Shown here: positions 39,356 to 48,629 of the stretch, one piece after another | Layout of the letters: each line of letters begins with the position of its first letter | Numbering within the stretch: position 1 is the stretch's first letter | Assembly: GCA_026393855.1 (NCBI GenBank) | Contig: JAPKZJ010000035.1 | Coordinates: 1-52,657, forward strand | DNA from: Candidatus Aminicenantes bacterium | GTDB taxonomy: Bacteria > Acidobacteriota > Aminicenantia > Aminicenantales > UBA4085 | Length of the DNA: 52,657 bases | Direction of reading: 5' to 3' | Translations under genes and position numbers: made by a program | The notes under the pieces: generated by a model | The model's database searches: none | What the model was told of the DNA's origin: nothing | What the model saw: the letters and a program-made list of their open reading frames with translations, nothing else

Positions 39356-40393
39356 TCAGGCCGGGGGGGGTATCGCGGCTTTGACCAAAGCCCGGCGAAC
39401 GGCAAGAACCTTTTCCGGAAGAACGTCGATTGGCAGGATGCCCGTCCCCAGCATGAAGCCGGGACGCCGGAGCCCGATTTGGAGGATTTCCGCCGTCCGG
39501 GCCTCGATTTCCTTCGGCGAAGCCGACAGGAGGAACCTGGGGTCCAAATTGGCCCGGACGAGCACGGCCGGATCCGCTACAAGGTCCTGGAAATGCCCCA
39601 AGTCCGCCTTGAAGTCGCAAAGAATGTTGTTCGTCCCGGTCTCCAAGATGCCGGCCAGAAGCGGGGTGGTATCGCCGCCGATAATATAGGGCACGAGGGG
39701 GACGCCGAGCTCGCCCCGGAAGTACGACACGACCCGGGCGGTCGAGGGGAGGATGATCCGGCGGTAGAGCGAGGGCGAGATGAGCGGCGGCGCAGCGTGG
39801 GAATCGAACAATATGACCCCCAGCCCGCGCCGGACGAAAGCCCGGCCGTAGACCTGGATTGCGACGGCGCAGAAATCCAGGAGTGAGGCGACCCAGTCCG
39901 GCTGGTCCATCATGGCTATGATCAGGGCTTCGTCCCCGACGAGCTCGGCCGCCATGGAATAGGGCGCGCTCAAGGCGCCGCGGATAAGAACTTCGTCCCC
40001 GGCATAAGCCTGGAGGCGGCGGCCGGCCTCGAGGAAGACCGGCATGCGGCCGCTTCGCTCCGGGTCGGGCAGGGGCAGGAAGCCCACGTCCTGGCCGGGC
40101 CGGACCAGCTTTCCCTCGATGACCGGCACTTCCGAGCCGTCGAAGAATCGGACCTTGGCTCCGACGGCCTCGGCCTCGACGTTGTAAACGTCCAGGCCGA
40201 CGGTCAGCGCGTCCGGCTCGTAGATCTCGAGTTCGCGGGCCAAAGCCTGCTCGAGGAGCATGGTGTTGCGGGCCACGGCCGACGGGGTCGAGCCGACCAG
40301 CGCCGCCTTGTGCTCATAGACGGCCGGGACGAACGGGGGGCGGTCGACGGGTTTGCCCGCCAGAAGCGCCGCAATCCGTTCGCGTCCGTTCAT
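39356..40393 (-). CDS. Uroporphyrinogen decarboxylase-family (MtaA/CmuA-type) protein
   Basis: The 345-residue barrel protein starts in the way typical of this superfamily, M-N-G-R-E-R-I-A-A-L-L-A-G-K-P-V-D-R-P-P. It ends with a barrel region carrying GTNNILCDFKADLGHF and GTGILPIDVLPEKV. Besides haem-pathway HemE, the family includes corrinoid methyltransferases such as MtaA and CmuA. It lacks the HemE start R-Q-A-G-R, so a methyl transfer role is more likely. The H-x-C type zinc motif is not obvious, so the call stays at family level. I chose ATG 40393; a second ATG lies 15 bases upstream. It is divergent from the thymidylate synthase-like gene. Confidence 0.75.
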   Translation of the reverse strand: MNGRERIAALLAGKPVDRPPFVPAVYEHKAALVGSTPSAVARNTMLLEQALARELEIYEPDALTVGLDVYNVEAEAVGAKVRFFDGSEVPVIEGKLVRPGQDVGFLPLPDPERSGRMPVFLEAGRRLQAYAGDEVLIRGALSAPYSMAAELVGDEALIIAMMDQPDWVASLLDFCAVAIQVYGRAFVRRGLGVILFDSHAAPPLISPSLYRRIILPSTARVVSYFRGELGVPLVPYIIGGDTTPLLAGILETGTNNILCDFKADLGHFQDLVADPAVLVRANLDPRFLLSASPKEIEARTAEILQIGLRRPGFMLGTGILPIDVLPEKVLAVRRALVKAAIPPPA

Positions 40394-40478
40394 CAGGCCT
40401 TTTATCATACCGCATTTGCCGGCGAATTTGACCCCTCCGGCGGGCTGTGATAAAACGGCGGCGAGGCAAGGAGTCTCC

Positions 40479-41303
40479 ATGAACGGCAACATCCCGACCT
40501 TGTTCGTGACCGGCAAGACCCTGCCCGAGGCCTGGGAGAAGGCCGTCCTGGCCTGCTGGCGCGAGGGCGCCGCCATCAAGACCGAGTACGACAAGCCCGG
40601 CGACCCGCCCAGCCGCGACTGCACCATGACTTGGGTGGTCGAAGATCCCTTCGCCGAGCCGCGCATCCACCGCGCCTTCCCCGGCGGGCTGGAAGATCTC
40701 GAGATCTACCGCCAGGAAGTCGTCGACGGTGTGCACGACCACTGGATTGCCCCGCAGGAAGGCAAGTGGACCTATACCTACCACAAGCGCCTATTCGCTT
40801 ACGAGACCGAAGGGGAAACCATCGACCAGATCGAGGCCGCGGTCCGCAAGCTCGCCGAAACCGGGCACACCCGGCGAGCCCAGGCCATCACTTGGAATGT
40901 CCAGCTCGACCCTCCGACCTACGATCCGCCCTGCCTGCAGCGGCTATGGTTCCGGCTCCTGGACGATGAGGCGGGCCGGCCTGTCCTCAACATGAACGCC
41001 CACTGGCGGTCGCGCGACGCCTATAAAGCCGCCTACATGAACGTTTTCGCCTTGACCGACCTGCAGAGGACGATCGCGGCCCGGGTCGCCGAGCGGATCG
41101 GCCGGCCGGTCCGGGTCGGCCGCTACGCCGACCTCGTCGACAGCTTCCACATCTATGGATCCTACTTCAAGGATTTCGAGGGCTTCCTCAAGATGGTCGA
41201 AAAGCGCAGCTTCGCCGAGCGGACCTGGGCCAGCGAGTACGCCGAGCCCGTCTTCATCGAAGCCCGCGAGAAGCTCCGCCGCGAAAAAGAGGAGGGGCGC
41301 TGA
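40479..41303 (+). CDS. Divergent thymidylate synthase (ThyA-like)
   Basis: The 274-residue protein keeps the key thymidylate synthase features in an unusual sequence. R132-R133 is a candidate phosphate-binding pair. The catalytic cysteine is C152 in P-P-C, followed by L where canonical enzymes have H. R-S-x-D (177-180), N188 and H-I-Y (224-226) mark the nucleotide site. It should methylate dUMP (or a related pyrimidine nucleotide such as dCMP) with methylene-THF. The spacing recalls archaeal ThyA-like enzymes. AAGGAG precedes ATG 40479. A dCMP-type deaminase and a nucleotide kinase are encoded at the other end of the window. No dihydrofolate reductase is nearby. Confidence 0.75.
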   Translation: MNGNIPTLFVTGKTLPEAWEKAVLACWREGAAIKTEYDKPGDPPSRDCTMTWVVEDPFAEPRIHRAFPGGLEDLEIYRQEVVDGVHDHWIAPQEGKWTYTYHKRLFAYETEGETIDQIEAAVRKLAETGHTRRAQAITWNVQLDPPTYDPPCLQRLWFRLLDDEAGRPVLNMNAHWRSRDAYKAAYMNVFALTDLQRTIAARVAERIGRPVRVGRYADLVDSFHIYGSYFKDFEGFLKMVEKRSFAERTWASEYAEPVFIEAREKLRREKEEGR

Positions 41304-41316
41304 GGCGCCGACGAAC

Positions 41317-41958
41317 ATGACAACCCCCGCCATTCTTCTCACCGCGTTGGCCGCCGTTTCCGCCTCGGCCACGATGGTCGCCGAGACGATCGGACGCAAA
41401 AAGATCGTCTATGTCTTCAAACCCGCGGCGACGATCTCCCTCATCGTCCTGGCCATGCTTCGCCCGGGATTCGAATGGCCGGGCCTCTACAAGACCTTCC
41501 TCGCGGCGGGTCTCATCGCCTCCCTGGCCGGGGACGTATTTCTGATGTTGAAGGACTCCTATTTCATCGCCGGATTGGCGTCCTTTCTGGTCGCCCAGCT
41601 TCTTTATATCCGCGCTTTCCTCACGGTCACGCCGCCCCGCGTCGACTTCTTCTCCGTCCTCCCCCTTCTTCTTTTCGCCTTATTCATGATGGCGATTCTC
41701 TTCCCCTATCTGGGCAAGCTCAAGATCCCCGTAGCCGTCTATGTGCTGGTCATCACCGTCATGGCCGGATTGGCCGTCGATCGATACGTCGTAGCGGGGG
41801 GACCGCTCGCTTTTCGAGCCTGCCTGGGGGCGATTCTCTTCCTGATCTCGGATGCGATCCTGGCCATCAACCGGTTCGCCCGCAAGATTCCTTACGGCCG
41901 GGCCCTGAACCTGCTGACCTACTTCGTCGCCCAGTGGTTCCTGGCGATGTCGATTTGA
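41317..41958 (+). CDS. YhhN/TMEM86-family membrane protein (lysoplasmalogenase-like)
   Basis: The 213-residue protein has about eight hydrophobic helices covering nearly its whole length. Conserved YhhN points are Y-V-F-K-P-A-A-T (about 32-39), A-G-D-V-F-L-M (about 71-77) and a late F-L-I-S-D-A-I-L-A (about 170-178); the aspartates are the proposed active site. Animal TMEM86 proteins split lysoplasmalogens into aldehyde and glycerophospho-headgroup. Bacterial roles are little studied. The gene starts 13 bases after the thymidylate synthase-like gene and is probably co-transcribed. It is convergent with the esterase gene, with 4 bases between. Confidence 0.83.
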   Translation: MTTPAILLTALAAVSASATMVAETIGRKKIVYVFKPAATISLIVLAMLRPGFEWPGLYKTFLAAGLIASLAGDVFLMLKDSYFIAGLASFLVAQLLYIRAFLTVTPPRVDFFSVLPLLLFALFMMAILFPYLGKLKIPVAVYVLVITVMAGLAVDRYVVAGGPLAFRACLGAILFLISDAILAINRFARKIPYGRALNLLTYFVAQWFLAMSI

Positions 41959-41962
41959 AAGC

Positions 41963-43171
41963 TCAGACGCGGCCCCGAGAGAACAGCCAAGCCGCAACGG
42001 CAGGCAGAACTTTGCCCACGGTCAGGGTGTGGCCGTAATTGGGGATCACGCGGTATTCGACGGGAAAACCGGCCGCCCGAGCCTTCTGAAACGCCGGTTC
42101 GATCCGGGCCGGGCTGACGATGGGGTCGAGCTCGCCGGCGACGATCAGAGTCGGGGGAATCCCCGAGGCTCCTTCGGCGAATCCCTGGAATCCGCACAAG
42201 CAGGCAGCCGCAGCGATTTCCTCCCCCCGGGTGACCAACAGGGCGTTCGTCGTCATCCCGCCCATGGAATGTCCCAGGACATAGACCCGCTTGGGGTCGA
42301 TGGAATAGTCGGCGCCGACGGCCCGCAAGAGATCATCGAACGCCTCGGCTCCGCGGGCTCCGGCGAAAGGCTCTGTCCGGGGTGTGGCCAGGACGGCTTT
42401 GTGCTCGGCCGCCAGCTTCTTGATCAAGCCGGCGCCGTAGCCGTCCATGAACATATTCTCGTCTCCGCCGGAACCGTGGAAGGCGATAATGAGCGGTAGG
42501 GGTTTGGACGCATCCACGCCCGCCGGGCAGAACAGCCGGACCGGTATGGTCCGGTCCCCGGTTTTTATGACCCGCCAATAATCCCCTTTGCGTCCGGCGA
42601 AGGGATTCTTGCCGCGGGCCAAGTCGGCCGCTTCCTGCTTAATCTGGGCCAGAAGCGCCGCCGGGTCCATCAAGGCTTGGGCCGTATCGGCCGCATCGAA
42701 AGGCCGCGCCAGGAGATCCGCCCGGGCCGCGGACGCCGCCTGCGCCTGGATCAACCCGGGTTTCACGGGCGCCAGCGCATCGATCCGGGCCTTGATCGAA
42801 GCGGCCTCGGCCCGCATCGTTTCGGCTTTCGCCTTGCGGGCCTCGAGATCGACGCTCAGGGCCGGTGGAGCCTTGGGATCGATCGAGTCGGTCAGCGCGT
42901 TCAGATTCTCCATGGCCTTGGCCAGGCTTCCGGTGAAGAAGAGCAGAGTCAAAGCGTCGAACGTCTTGTTGACCCGGATCTCGTCGAGAGTCCCCAGTTT
43001 CACCCCCTGCAAGGCCGTTTCGAAGCGTAGATAGGCAGCCGCGAACTGGGCCCGGCTGATCGGTGTCGCCGCTTCCTGGGCGGCCAAGGCCGGCAGGAGC
43101 AGGGCCCCTATGGCCATAAGGGTGGTTCCTCGCAAACCGGGGATACGGCGTTTCGCAACTGGTGTTGTCAT
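41963..43171 (-). CDS. Exported alpha/beta-hydrolase (esterase/PHB depolymerase-like)
   Basis: The 402-residue protein has a signal peptide (first ~31 residues, ending LAAQ). A helical N-terminal half (about 35-190) is rich in Ala, Lys and Glu. The catalytic domain carries the oxyanion loop F-H-G-S-G-G (about 235), the nucleophile elbow G-H-S-M-G-G (about 302-307), the acid in G-E-L-D-P-I and the histidine in N-Y-G-H-T. It resembles poly-hydroxybutyrate depolymerase/feruloyl esterase-like hydrolases; the natural ester is unknown. Its start overlaps the stop of the transglutaminase gene by 4 bases (43168-43171), so the two exported proteins are made together. Confidence 0.8.
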   Translation of the reverse strand: MTTPVAKRRIPGLRGTTLMAIGALLLPALAAQEAATPISRAQFAAAYLRFETALQGVKLGTLDEIRVNKTFDALTLLFFTGSLAKAMENLNALTDSIDPKAPPALSVDLEARKAKAETMRAEAASIKARIDALAPVKPGLIQAQAASAARADLLARPFDAADTAQALMDPAALLAQIKQEAADLARGKNPFAGRKGDYWRVIKTGDRTIPVRLFCPAGVDASKPLPLIIAFHGSGGDENMFMDGYGAGLIKKLAAEHKAVLATPRTEPFAGARGAEAFDDLLRAVGADYSIDPKRVYVLGHSMGGMTTNALLVTRGEEIAAAACLCGFQGFAEGASGIPPTLIVAGELDPIVSPARIEPAFQKARAAGFPVEYRVIPNYGHTLTVGKVLPAVAAWLFSRGRV

Positions 43172-45162
43172 CGCGCTTTTTCCGGTGAACGGGCGGGCAG
43201 AGGATTGTCGAACGAAAGCCCGCCAAGCATCTCTGTTAGGATTCCAGCCGCATTCCGCCCAGCGGCGGTCAGCATCCAGAAGACAGGGCCGTCGAGGACG
43301 GCGGCCGCGGCCTTGCCGGCTTGTCCCAAGCGCCAAACGACCCGGCCTTTGGTCGTCACGCGTTCCGGCTTGCCCGTCCCGGCAAATCGGGCCAGCGCCT
43401 CGGCCGCCGCTTCGTCCGGCTTGGCCCAGGGCAGAAGATATCCTTCCTGCAGGACGGCTCGGGCCCCGTCCGGATCGGTCATCTCGACGAGAGCGGCGTC
43501 GGGCCAGACGGCGTCGAGCTTGCCGAAAGCGAAGCCCTTGGGCTTGGCCAGGCGCAGCCCGAGCCAAGGATTGCGATAAACATCGCCTTCTACCGAATAG
43601 GGCGAGGCGTTCTCAGGTACGATCACGGATAAACCGTCTGCCCCCGCATACTCGAGGATGCCGATTTCCACCCGGCCGAAAACCGATTGGGCCGGACCGG
43701 AGATAAGCGACCCGACACCATCCCGGAAGGACGAGGCCGACAGGCCGACCCGGGCCGCATCGGCGACGCCGGGGGCGACGATAGCCGCGTCAAGCGGCGT
43801 CCAAGCGCCGGCGATGCGGACCTCGGTCCAGGCGTGGCCGCCGAACATGCCCAAGGCGTAGACATAACCGATGACCACCCGGGAGGGGAGGCCGACGGCC
43901 CGCGCCAGCGTCGCCAACAGCGTGGCATAGCCGAGGCAGGTCCCGCGCCGGTTCTTGAACAGCTCGGTGGAGGGCGCCAAGGCGATGCCGAGGTCGAAGC
44001 TCATATTTTCGGCTACCCATCGTTCGAGCCTCAGCCCGGCTTGCCAGGCATCGGTCTCCCCCGCCAGCGCCTGGGCGGCGACGGCGCGCAGGGTCGGGTC
44101 GTCCGATTGAATATAGGCGTTCGGTTCCAGAAATTCCTTGTCGGCTTCGGATGCAGGCAATGGCAGACGGGCCGGAGCCGGGGCATCCGGCCGCCGGATC
44201 TCGAGATCGATGGTCTTGGCCGTCCGCCCGACCGCTTTGGGAGAAGGCCCGGGGAATTCCGGCCAGACGGCGCTCGCGTCTTTTGCCGTCAGCCGAACCT
44301 TGAGGTAGCCGATCGCACGCGCCCGGGGCAGGCGGATGTTCGTTCGGATGATCGAGCGCGTGTATAGTTCCTCGGGCAGGGAGCCGCCGCCCTCGGTCCG
44401 CAGGGCCTCCTCGCGGGTCGAAAGAACGATTTCCGCGATCCCGAACGGCGTCGGCGATTCCTGCCGCAGGACCTCGCGCTTTTCGTCGAGCCAGGAAGTC
44501 GTCTTGACGCCGTCCGACGCCAGAATCTCCTCGACCTTGAGAGCGCGGAGCGTTCGCCCGCCAAAAGAGAGGTCCTCCCAGGCTAGGGCGGTCTGGCTGC
44601 CCTTGCTCACGGTCTCGGACTCGGAGGAGAAGGTTTGATATTCGATTTTATCGCCCGGCTTCCTGATTTTCTCGAGCGAAAGGCGCCGCACGCCTTCGGG
44701 GCCGAGGAGGATCCCGACATAGGGAACGGTGCGAGTGTAACTCTTGCCGCCGGCCTCGCTGCGGACCTCGACCTCGGCGTCCTTGACGACAGCCTCGCTT
44801 TTCGTCGCCAGGGCGGATGCCCGCATATCGTAGCCGATCTTCCGCAATCGGCCGTCGGCCGTCTCTTCGCTCCGGGTTGCGACTTCGATCGCGACTTTGC
44901 TCCCCAGTCGGTTGATGGTCATCTTCATCGTCGAGTCGGAGACAAGCGCCGCCGTCGCGCCGGCTCCCTGGACGCTCGAGGCTTCGCGGACATAGCCGAC
45001 CGGCGTCCCGCCGATTTTGAGAAGAAACCATTGCTCTCCGGCCGCAGAGGCCTGTCCGGGAGCTGCGGCCGCGAACGCGGCCAGCCCGGCCCAGCCGAAA
45101 ACGAAGCTCCTGAGCAGAAGGCGGAGTCCGGGATTCTTGTCCTGCCGCGAAGCTGAAGCCAT
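43168..45162 (-). CDS. Exported protein with C-terminal transglutaminase-like domain
   Basis: The 664-residue protein has a signal peptide (first ~41 residues, Ala-rich end QASA). A large beta-rich N-terminal part (about 45-340) follows, then a transglutaminase-like domain. The catalytic triad is clear: Cys in R-R-G-T-C-L-G-Y (about 409), His in G-G-H-A-W-T-E-V (about 443) and Asp in T-P-L-D-A-A (about 456). A further ~180-residue domain ends the chain. Proteins with this layout may be peptidases or amidases in the periplasm. It is the upstream partner of an esterase gene (4-base overlap) and lies 15 bases after an exported EEP-family enzyme, all on the same strand. Confidence 0.82.
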   Translation of the reverse strand: MASASRQDKNPGLRLLLRSFVFGWAGLAAFAAAAPGQASAAGEQWFLLKIGGTPVGYVREASSVQGAGATAALVSDSTMKMTINRLGSKVAIEVATRSEETADGRLRKIGYDMRASALATKSEAVVKDAEVEVRSEAGGKSYTRTVPYVGILLGPEGVRRLSLEKIRKPGDKIEYQTFSSESETVSKGSQTALAWEDLSFGGRTLRALKVEEILASDGVKTTSWLDEKREVLRQESPTPFGIAEIVLSTREEALRTEGGGSLPEELYTRSIIRTNIRLPRARAIGYLKVRLTAKDASAVWPEFPGPSPKAVGRTAKTIDLEIRRPDAPAPARLPLPASEADKEFLEPNAYIQSDDPTLRAVAAQALAGETDAWQAGLRLERWVAENMSFDLGIALAPSTELFKNRRGTCLGYATLLATLARAVGLPSRVVIGYVYALGMFGGHAWTEVRIAGAWTPLDAAIVAPGVADAARVGLSASSFRDGVGSLISGPAQSVFGRVEIGILEYAGADGLSVIVPENASPYSVEGDVYRNPWLGLRLAKPKGFAFGKLDAVWPDAALVEMTDPDGARAVLQEGYLLPWAKPDEAAAEALARFAGTGKPERVTTKGRVVWRLGQAGKAAAAVLDGPVFWMLTAAGRNAAGILTEMLGGLSFDNPLPARSPEKAR

Positions 45163-45177
45163 GGCGTCTCCTGTCGT

Positions 45178-46086
45178 TCAGCGGATGCGGCGGGCGGCCG
45201 GCTCGAGGAGGATCCCGGCCAGGACCGGGTAATGATCGGAGACGAAGCGCCCGTCCCATTTGTCGGCGATAATTCCGATTCTCGAGACCCAGACATCACC
45301 CCGGACGAAGATGTGATCGATGATCGATCCGGTCCCAGCCCCGTCTTTGAATCCATTGAAGGACCGGGTCCCGCCGTATGGGGGGATCGCCGCCACGCCC
45401 CGGGCGTCGAGAAGCGGCGGGGCGGAGGAAGCTTCGGCCACGAGAATCCTGTAGGGCTCGTCCGAGGAAGTGCAATTGAAATCGCCCGTCACGACGACGG
45501 GGCCGCCGCCGGCGATCGCAGCGATCTTGCGGAGCAAAAGCCCCGCGCTCTCGCGGCGGGCGATCGGACCGATGTGATCGAAGTGAGTGTTGAAGAAATG
45601 GAAGACGCGGCCCGTGGCGATCTCTTCAAACTTCCCCCAGGTGACGATCCGGTTGCAGGCGCCGTCCCAGCCCCGGCTGCCGGGGACATCGGGTGTGGCC
45701 GACAACCAGAACGTGGCCTGTTCCAGGAGCCGGAGGTGATCCTTGGCATAGAACACCGGATTGAACTCGCCGCCGTCCTTGCCGTCGTCGCGGCCGCGAC
45801 CGAACCAGCCGTAGCCGGGCAGCAGGCGCTCCAGGTCGGTCATCTGGCCGCGCAGGGCTTCCTGGATCCCGACGACCGCGGCCTCATGGAAAAGAATGGT
45901 GGAAGCGACGAGATCCTGGCGCTTCGGCCAAGCGTTGGGCCCGTCGCCGGGATTGTTATAGCGGATGTTGAAGGTCATAACGGCGAGGCCGCCCGCAGCC
46001 GGAGCGGGCCCGGCGGCGAATCCGATTCGGCCCAGAAGCGAAGCGAGACAAATCGCGACGAAGGCGGAGCGGCGGGATAAGCGCAT
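45178..46086 (-). CDS. Exported endonuclease/exonuclease/phosphatase (EEP) family hydrolase
   Basis: The 302-residue protein has a signal peptide (about 1-30) and the complete EEP metal site: N in MTFNIRYN (about 40), E in G-I-Q-E-A (about 75), T-G-D-F-N (about 203-207), D-H in I-I-D-H-I-F and S-D-H-Y-P-V near the end. The family includes DNases, sphingomyelinases and inositol-phosphate phosphatases; the R-Y-N-N-P-G-D start is common in secreted phosphodiesterases of unknown substrate. GGGAGGATCG precedes ATG 46086. It is the first gene of the exported EEP/transglutaminase/esterase group. Confidence 0.85.
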   Translation of the reverse strand: MRLSRRSAFVAICLASLLGRIGFAAGPAPAAGGLAVMTFNIRYNNPGDGPNAWPKRQDLVASTILFHEAAVVGIQEALRGQMTDLERLLPGYGWFGRGRDDGKDGGEFNPVFYAKDHLRLLEQATFWLSATPDVPGSRGWDGACNRIVTWGKFEEIATGRVFHFFNTHFDHIGPIARRESAGLLLRKIAAIAGGGPVVVTGDFNCTSSDEPYRILVAEASSAPPLLDARGVAAIPPYGGTRSFNGFKDGAGTGSIIDHIFVRGDVWVSRIGIIADKWDGRFVSDHYPVLAGILLEPAARRIR

Positions 46087-46142
46087 CGATCGATCCTCCC
46101 GAGCCATCTTAAATCGCGGCGCCCGCAGCGTCAAATGCCCCT

Positions 46143-46230
46143 TCTCCCATCTTCGGGGCCTGCGTTACGGTGACCCCGTTCGCCCGGACGTTGTCACCGT
46201 GACGCCGGGCCATCCCCCGGGAATGGGAGA
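46143..46230. repeat. Long hairpin with ends like family-1 elements (element E)
   Basis: TCTCCCAT (46143-46150) pairs with ATGGGAGA (46223-46230). Further in, CGTTACGGTGAC (about 46163-46174) pairs with GTCACCGTGACG (46193-46204) with one wobble. Its right end CCCGGGAATGGGAGA is nearly the same as the right end of copy C (CCCGGGGATGGGAGA at 26766-26780). The family core is absent, so it could be an internally deleted derivative. It sits between two divergent genes. Confidence 0.5.
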
Positions 46231-46328
46231 CGGACCAAAAACTGCGCCGCAAAGAGCCCGGGTATCGTTGCAATTTCGGGTCGAATTTATAAAGATAGGC
46301 TAAGGATTTTCCGGTTCGGGAGGAACAT

Positions 46329-48629
46329 ATGATTCCCGTTTTCTCACCCAGGTCGCGCCTTCATCTCCCCCTCATCGCCCTCATCGCATCGTTCATAACG
46401 CCTGCCGCCTTATCGGGAACTCCGGTTCCGTCTTCGCCCGCACCCGCCGCCTACGGCTATCGCCTGCCCGACGGCCCGCTCGGCCCGATGTGGTGGGCCG
46501 AGGGCGCCTATAAAGTCATGCGCGAGGATCCGCTGCCGACAGCCAAGGGCCCCGGGATCGCGATCTCGGCCGCCCGGGGCGAATTCGAGCCTTTCCTGCT
46601 CGTCCTGCGCCCCGCCGTACGGCTCGACGACGTCCGAGTTTCGGTCTCGGATCTGGTCGGGCCGAAAGGCGCTGTTCTGCCGTCGTCCGCCGTCTCGATT
46701 AAACACGTGGAATATGTCCGAGTGACCGTACCGACCGACGCAGCCGCCAAGCCCGGCTGGTGGCCCGATCCCCTGCCGCCGGTTGAAGGCCCGTTCGCGG
46801 CCGCCGGCGGCGAAAATCACCCGCTGTGGATCACGGTCCGCGTTCCAGCCGATGCCGTCCCGGGCGAATACCGCGGGGCCATCACGCTGGCATCCGGCCC
46901 GCTCCGCCAGTCGGCCCCCGTAACCCTCGCTGTGCGGAATTTCGCCCTCCCCGCCCGGGCCTCGATCCGCTCCTCCTTCGGCCTGCCGACCGATCCAATC
47001 CGCCTTTACCATAATCTCGAAACGCGCGAGGAGCTCGAAAAGGTCGTCGACCTCTACTACCAGGACATGCGCGATCACCGGGTCGCCCCGACCTATCCCT
47101 TCGAGCTCTACCCCATCGGAGCCGAATTCACCGGCCTGCCATGGAAGGGCGGCGAGTTCGCCTCCGACAATCCCCACGGCGGCGGACGATCTCTCAAGAT
47201 TGTCGACGCCGATCCGTCCGCAAATGAAGATGCCGCGAGCGCTTCGCTCGTCCCGATCGAGCCGGGTGCGGCCTATCGCCTGGAACTTTGGGCCCGGGCT
47301 TTAGCCGACGGGCAGGACGCTACGGTCATGCTCGAAGCCCTGGACGGAGAGGGGAGGCCCGTCATTCCACGCGCTTTCCTTAAGACCTTCAAGGCCGGAA
47401 TGGCTTGGAAGGCCGAAGCTTTCGAAGTCGGCGGCTTCCCCCCCGAAGTCGCGGCCGTCCGACTCCGCCTTTTCCCCGCCTTTCGCAACAACGCGGGAAC
47501 CACGACCGGAACCGTCTGGTTCGACGACATCGTGTTGGTCAAAACCGGCACGGACGTCAACCTGATCGCCGGCGGCGATTTCGAGATGCCGCTCGCTGCA
47601 ATCGGCGTCACCGTCGACTTCAGCCGCTTCGACAAGGCCGCCCGCCGTTACCTGGACGAGTTCGGGTTCAGCGCTTATGATTTGATCCTGCAGGGGCTGG
47701 GCACGGGCTCTTTCTATTCCCGGCAGGAAGGCCTCTTCGGGGGGTTCCGCCAGGGCACTCCGGAATACGACCGCCTTCTCAGCCAGTATCTCCGCCAGGT
47801 CGAGTCGCATTTGGAGGCGAACGGCTGGTTGGGCCGCGAGTACGTCTACTGGTTCGACGAGCCCGACCCCAAGGACTATCCTTTCGTCCGCGAAGGCATG
47901 CTCAACATCCGCAAGAATGCCCCCAAATTGACCCGCTTCATCACCGAGCACCGGCCCGGGCCCGAGATCATGGACGTCTCCGAAATCGGCTGCACCATTT
48001 TCGACCGGGTCGATCCCAAGGCCGTAGCCGAGCTGGCCCCCAAGGGCAGAGAGTTCTGGTCCTATCTCTGCACCGGCCCCAAAACCCCCTGGCTGACCTT
48101 GTTCATCGAACACCCGGCCGTGAATCTCCGGATGTGGCTGTGGATGTCGTACCAATGGGGCCTCAAAGGCATTCTGGTCTGGCGGGCCAACTATTGGACC
48201 AGCTCCAGCCTCTACCCGCCCGACATCCTCCAGAATCCCTGGCAGGACCCGATGTCCTACGTGGTCGGGTACGGCATGCCTTACGGCCAGCCCAACCATT
48301 GGGGCAACGGCGACGGCCGGTTCCTCTATCCCCCCAACCGGGATCCGAACATCGACAAATCCAAGTATCTCCGAGGCCCGGTCGATTCCGTCCGCTGGGA
48401 AATCCTGCGCGAAGGGATCGAGGACTACGAATACTTCGTCCTGCTGGAAAAGCTAGTCCGCCAAGCGACGCCGGCGCAAGCCGCCCGGGCGGCGGAAGCG
48501 GCCAAGCTTCTCAAGATCCCGGCGAATATATTCCAGGACGGCAAGACCTACAATAAAGACCCCAAGGCGATGCTCGATTACCGCAAGAAAGTCGCGGCGG
48601 CCATCGAAGATTTGTCGGCCGCCCGTTAA
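46329..48629 (+). CDS. Exported GH123-like glycoside hydrolase (DUF4091)
   Basis: The 766-residue protein has a signal peptide (about 1-29). An N-terminal beta domain follows (about 60-210), then a carbohydrate-binding-like insert (about 280-400: GGRSLKIVDADPS ... GTVWFDDIVLVKTG), and a C-terminal TIM barrel with D-E in Y-W-F-D-E-P-D-P-K-D (about 508-517). An Asp-Glu pair at this place is the catalytic signature of GH123/DUF4091 enzymes, which cleave beta-N-acetylgalactosaminides by substrate assistance. The exact sugar is not certain here. GGGAGGAA precedes ATG 46329. It ends by overlapping the convergent alkyltransferase-like gene by 4 bases. Confidence 0.83.
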   Translation: MIPVFSPRSRLHLPLIALIASFITPAALSGTPVPSSPAPAAYGYRLPDGPLGPMWWAEGAYKVMREDPLPTAKGPGIAISAARGEFEPFLLVLRPAVRLDDVRVSVSDLVGPKGAVLPSSAVSIKHVEYVRVTVPTDAAAKPGWWPDPLPPVEGPFAAAGGENHPLWITVRVPADAVPGEYRGAITLASGPLRQSAPVTLAVRNFALPARASIRSSFGLPTDPIRLYHNLETREELEKVVDLYYQDMRDHRVAPTYPFELYPIGAEFTGLPWKGGEFASDNPHGGGRSLKIVDADPSANEDAASASLVPIEPGAAYRLELWARALADGQDATVMLEALDGEGRPVIPRAFLKTFKAGMAWKAEAFEVGGFPPEVAAVRLRLFPAFRNNAGTTTGTVWFDDIVLVKTGTDVNLIAGGDFEMPLAAIGVTVDFSRFDKAARRYLDEFGFSAYDLILQGLGTGSFYSRQEGLFGGFRQGTPEYDRLLSQYLRQVESHLEANGWLGREYVYWFDEPDPKDYPFVREGMLNIRKNAPKLTRFITEHRPGPEIMDVSEIGCTIFDRVDPKAVAELAPKGREFWSYLCTGPKTPWLTLFIEHPAVNLRMWLWMSYQWGLKGILVWRANYWTSSSLYPPDILQNPWQDPMSYVVGYGMPYGQPNHWGNGDGRFLYPPNRDPNIDKSKYLRGPVDSVRWEILREGIEDYEYFVLLEKLVRQATPAQAARAAEAAKLLKIPANIFQDGKTYNKDPKAMLDYRKKVAAAIEDLSAAR

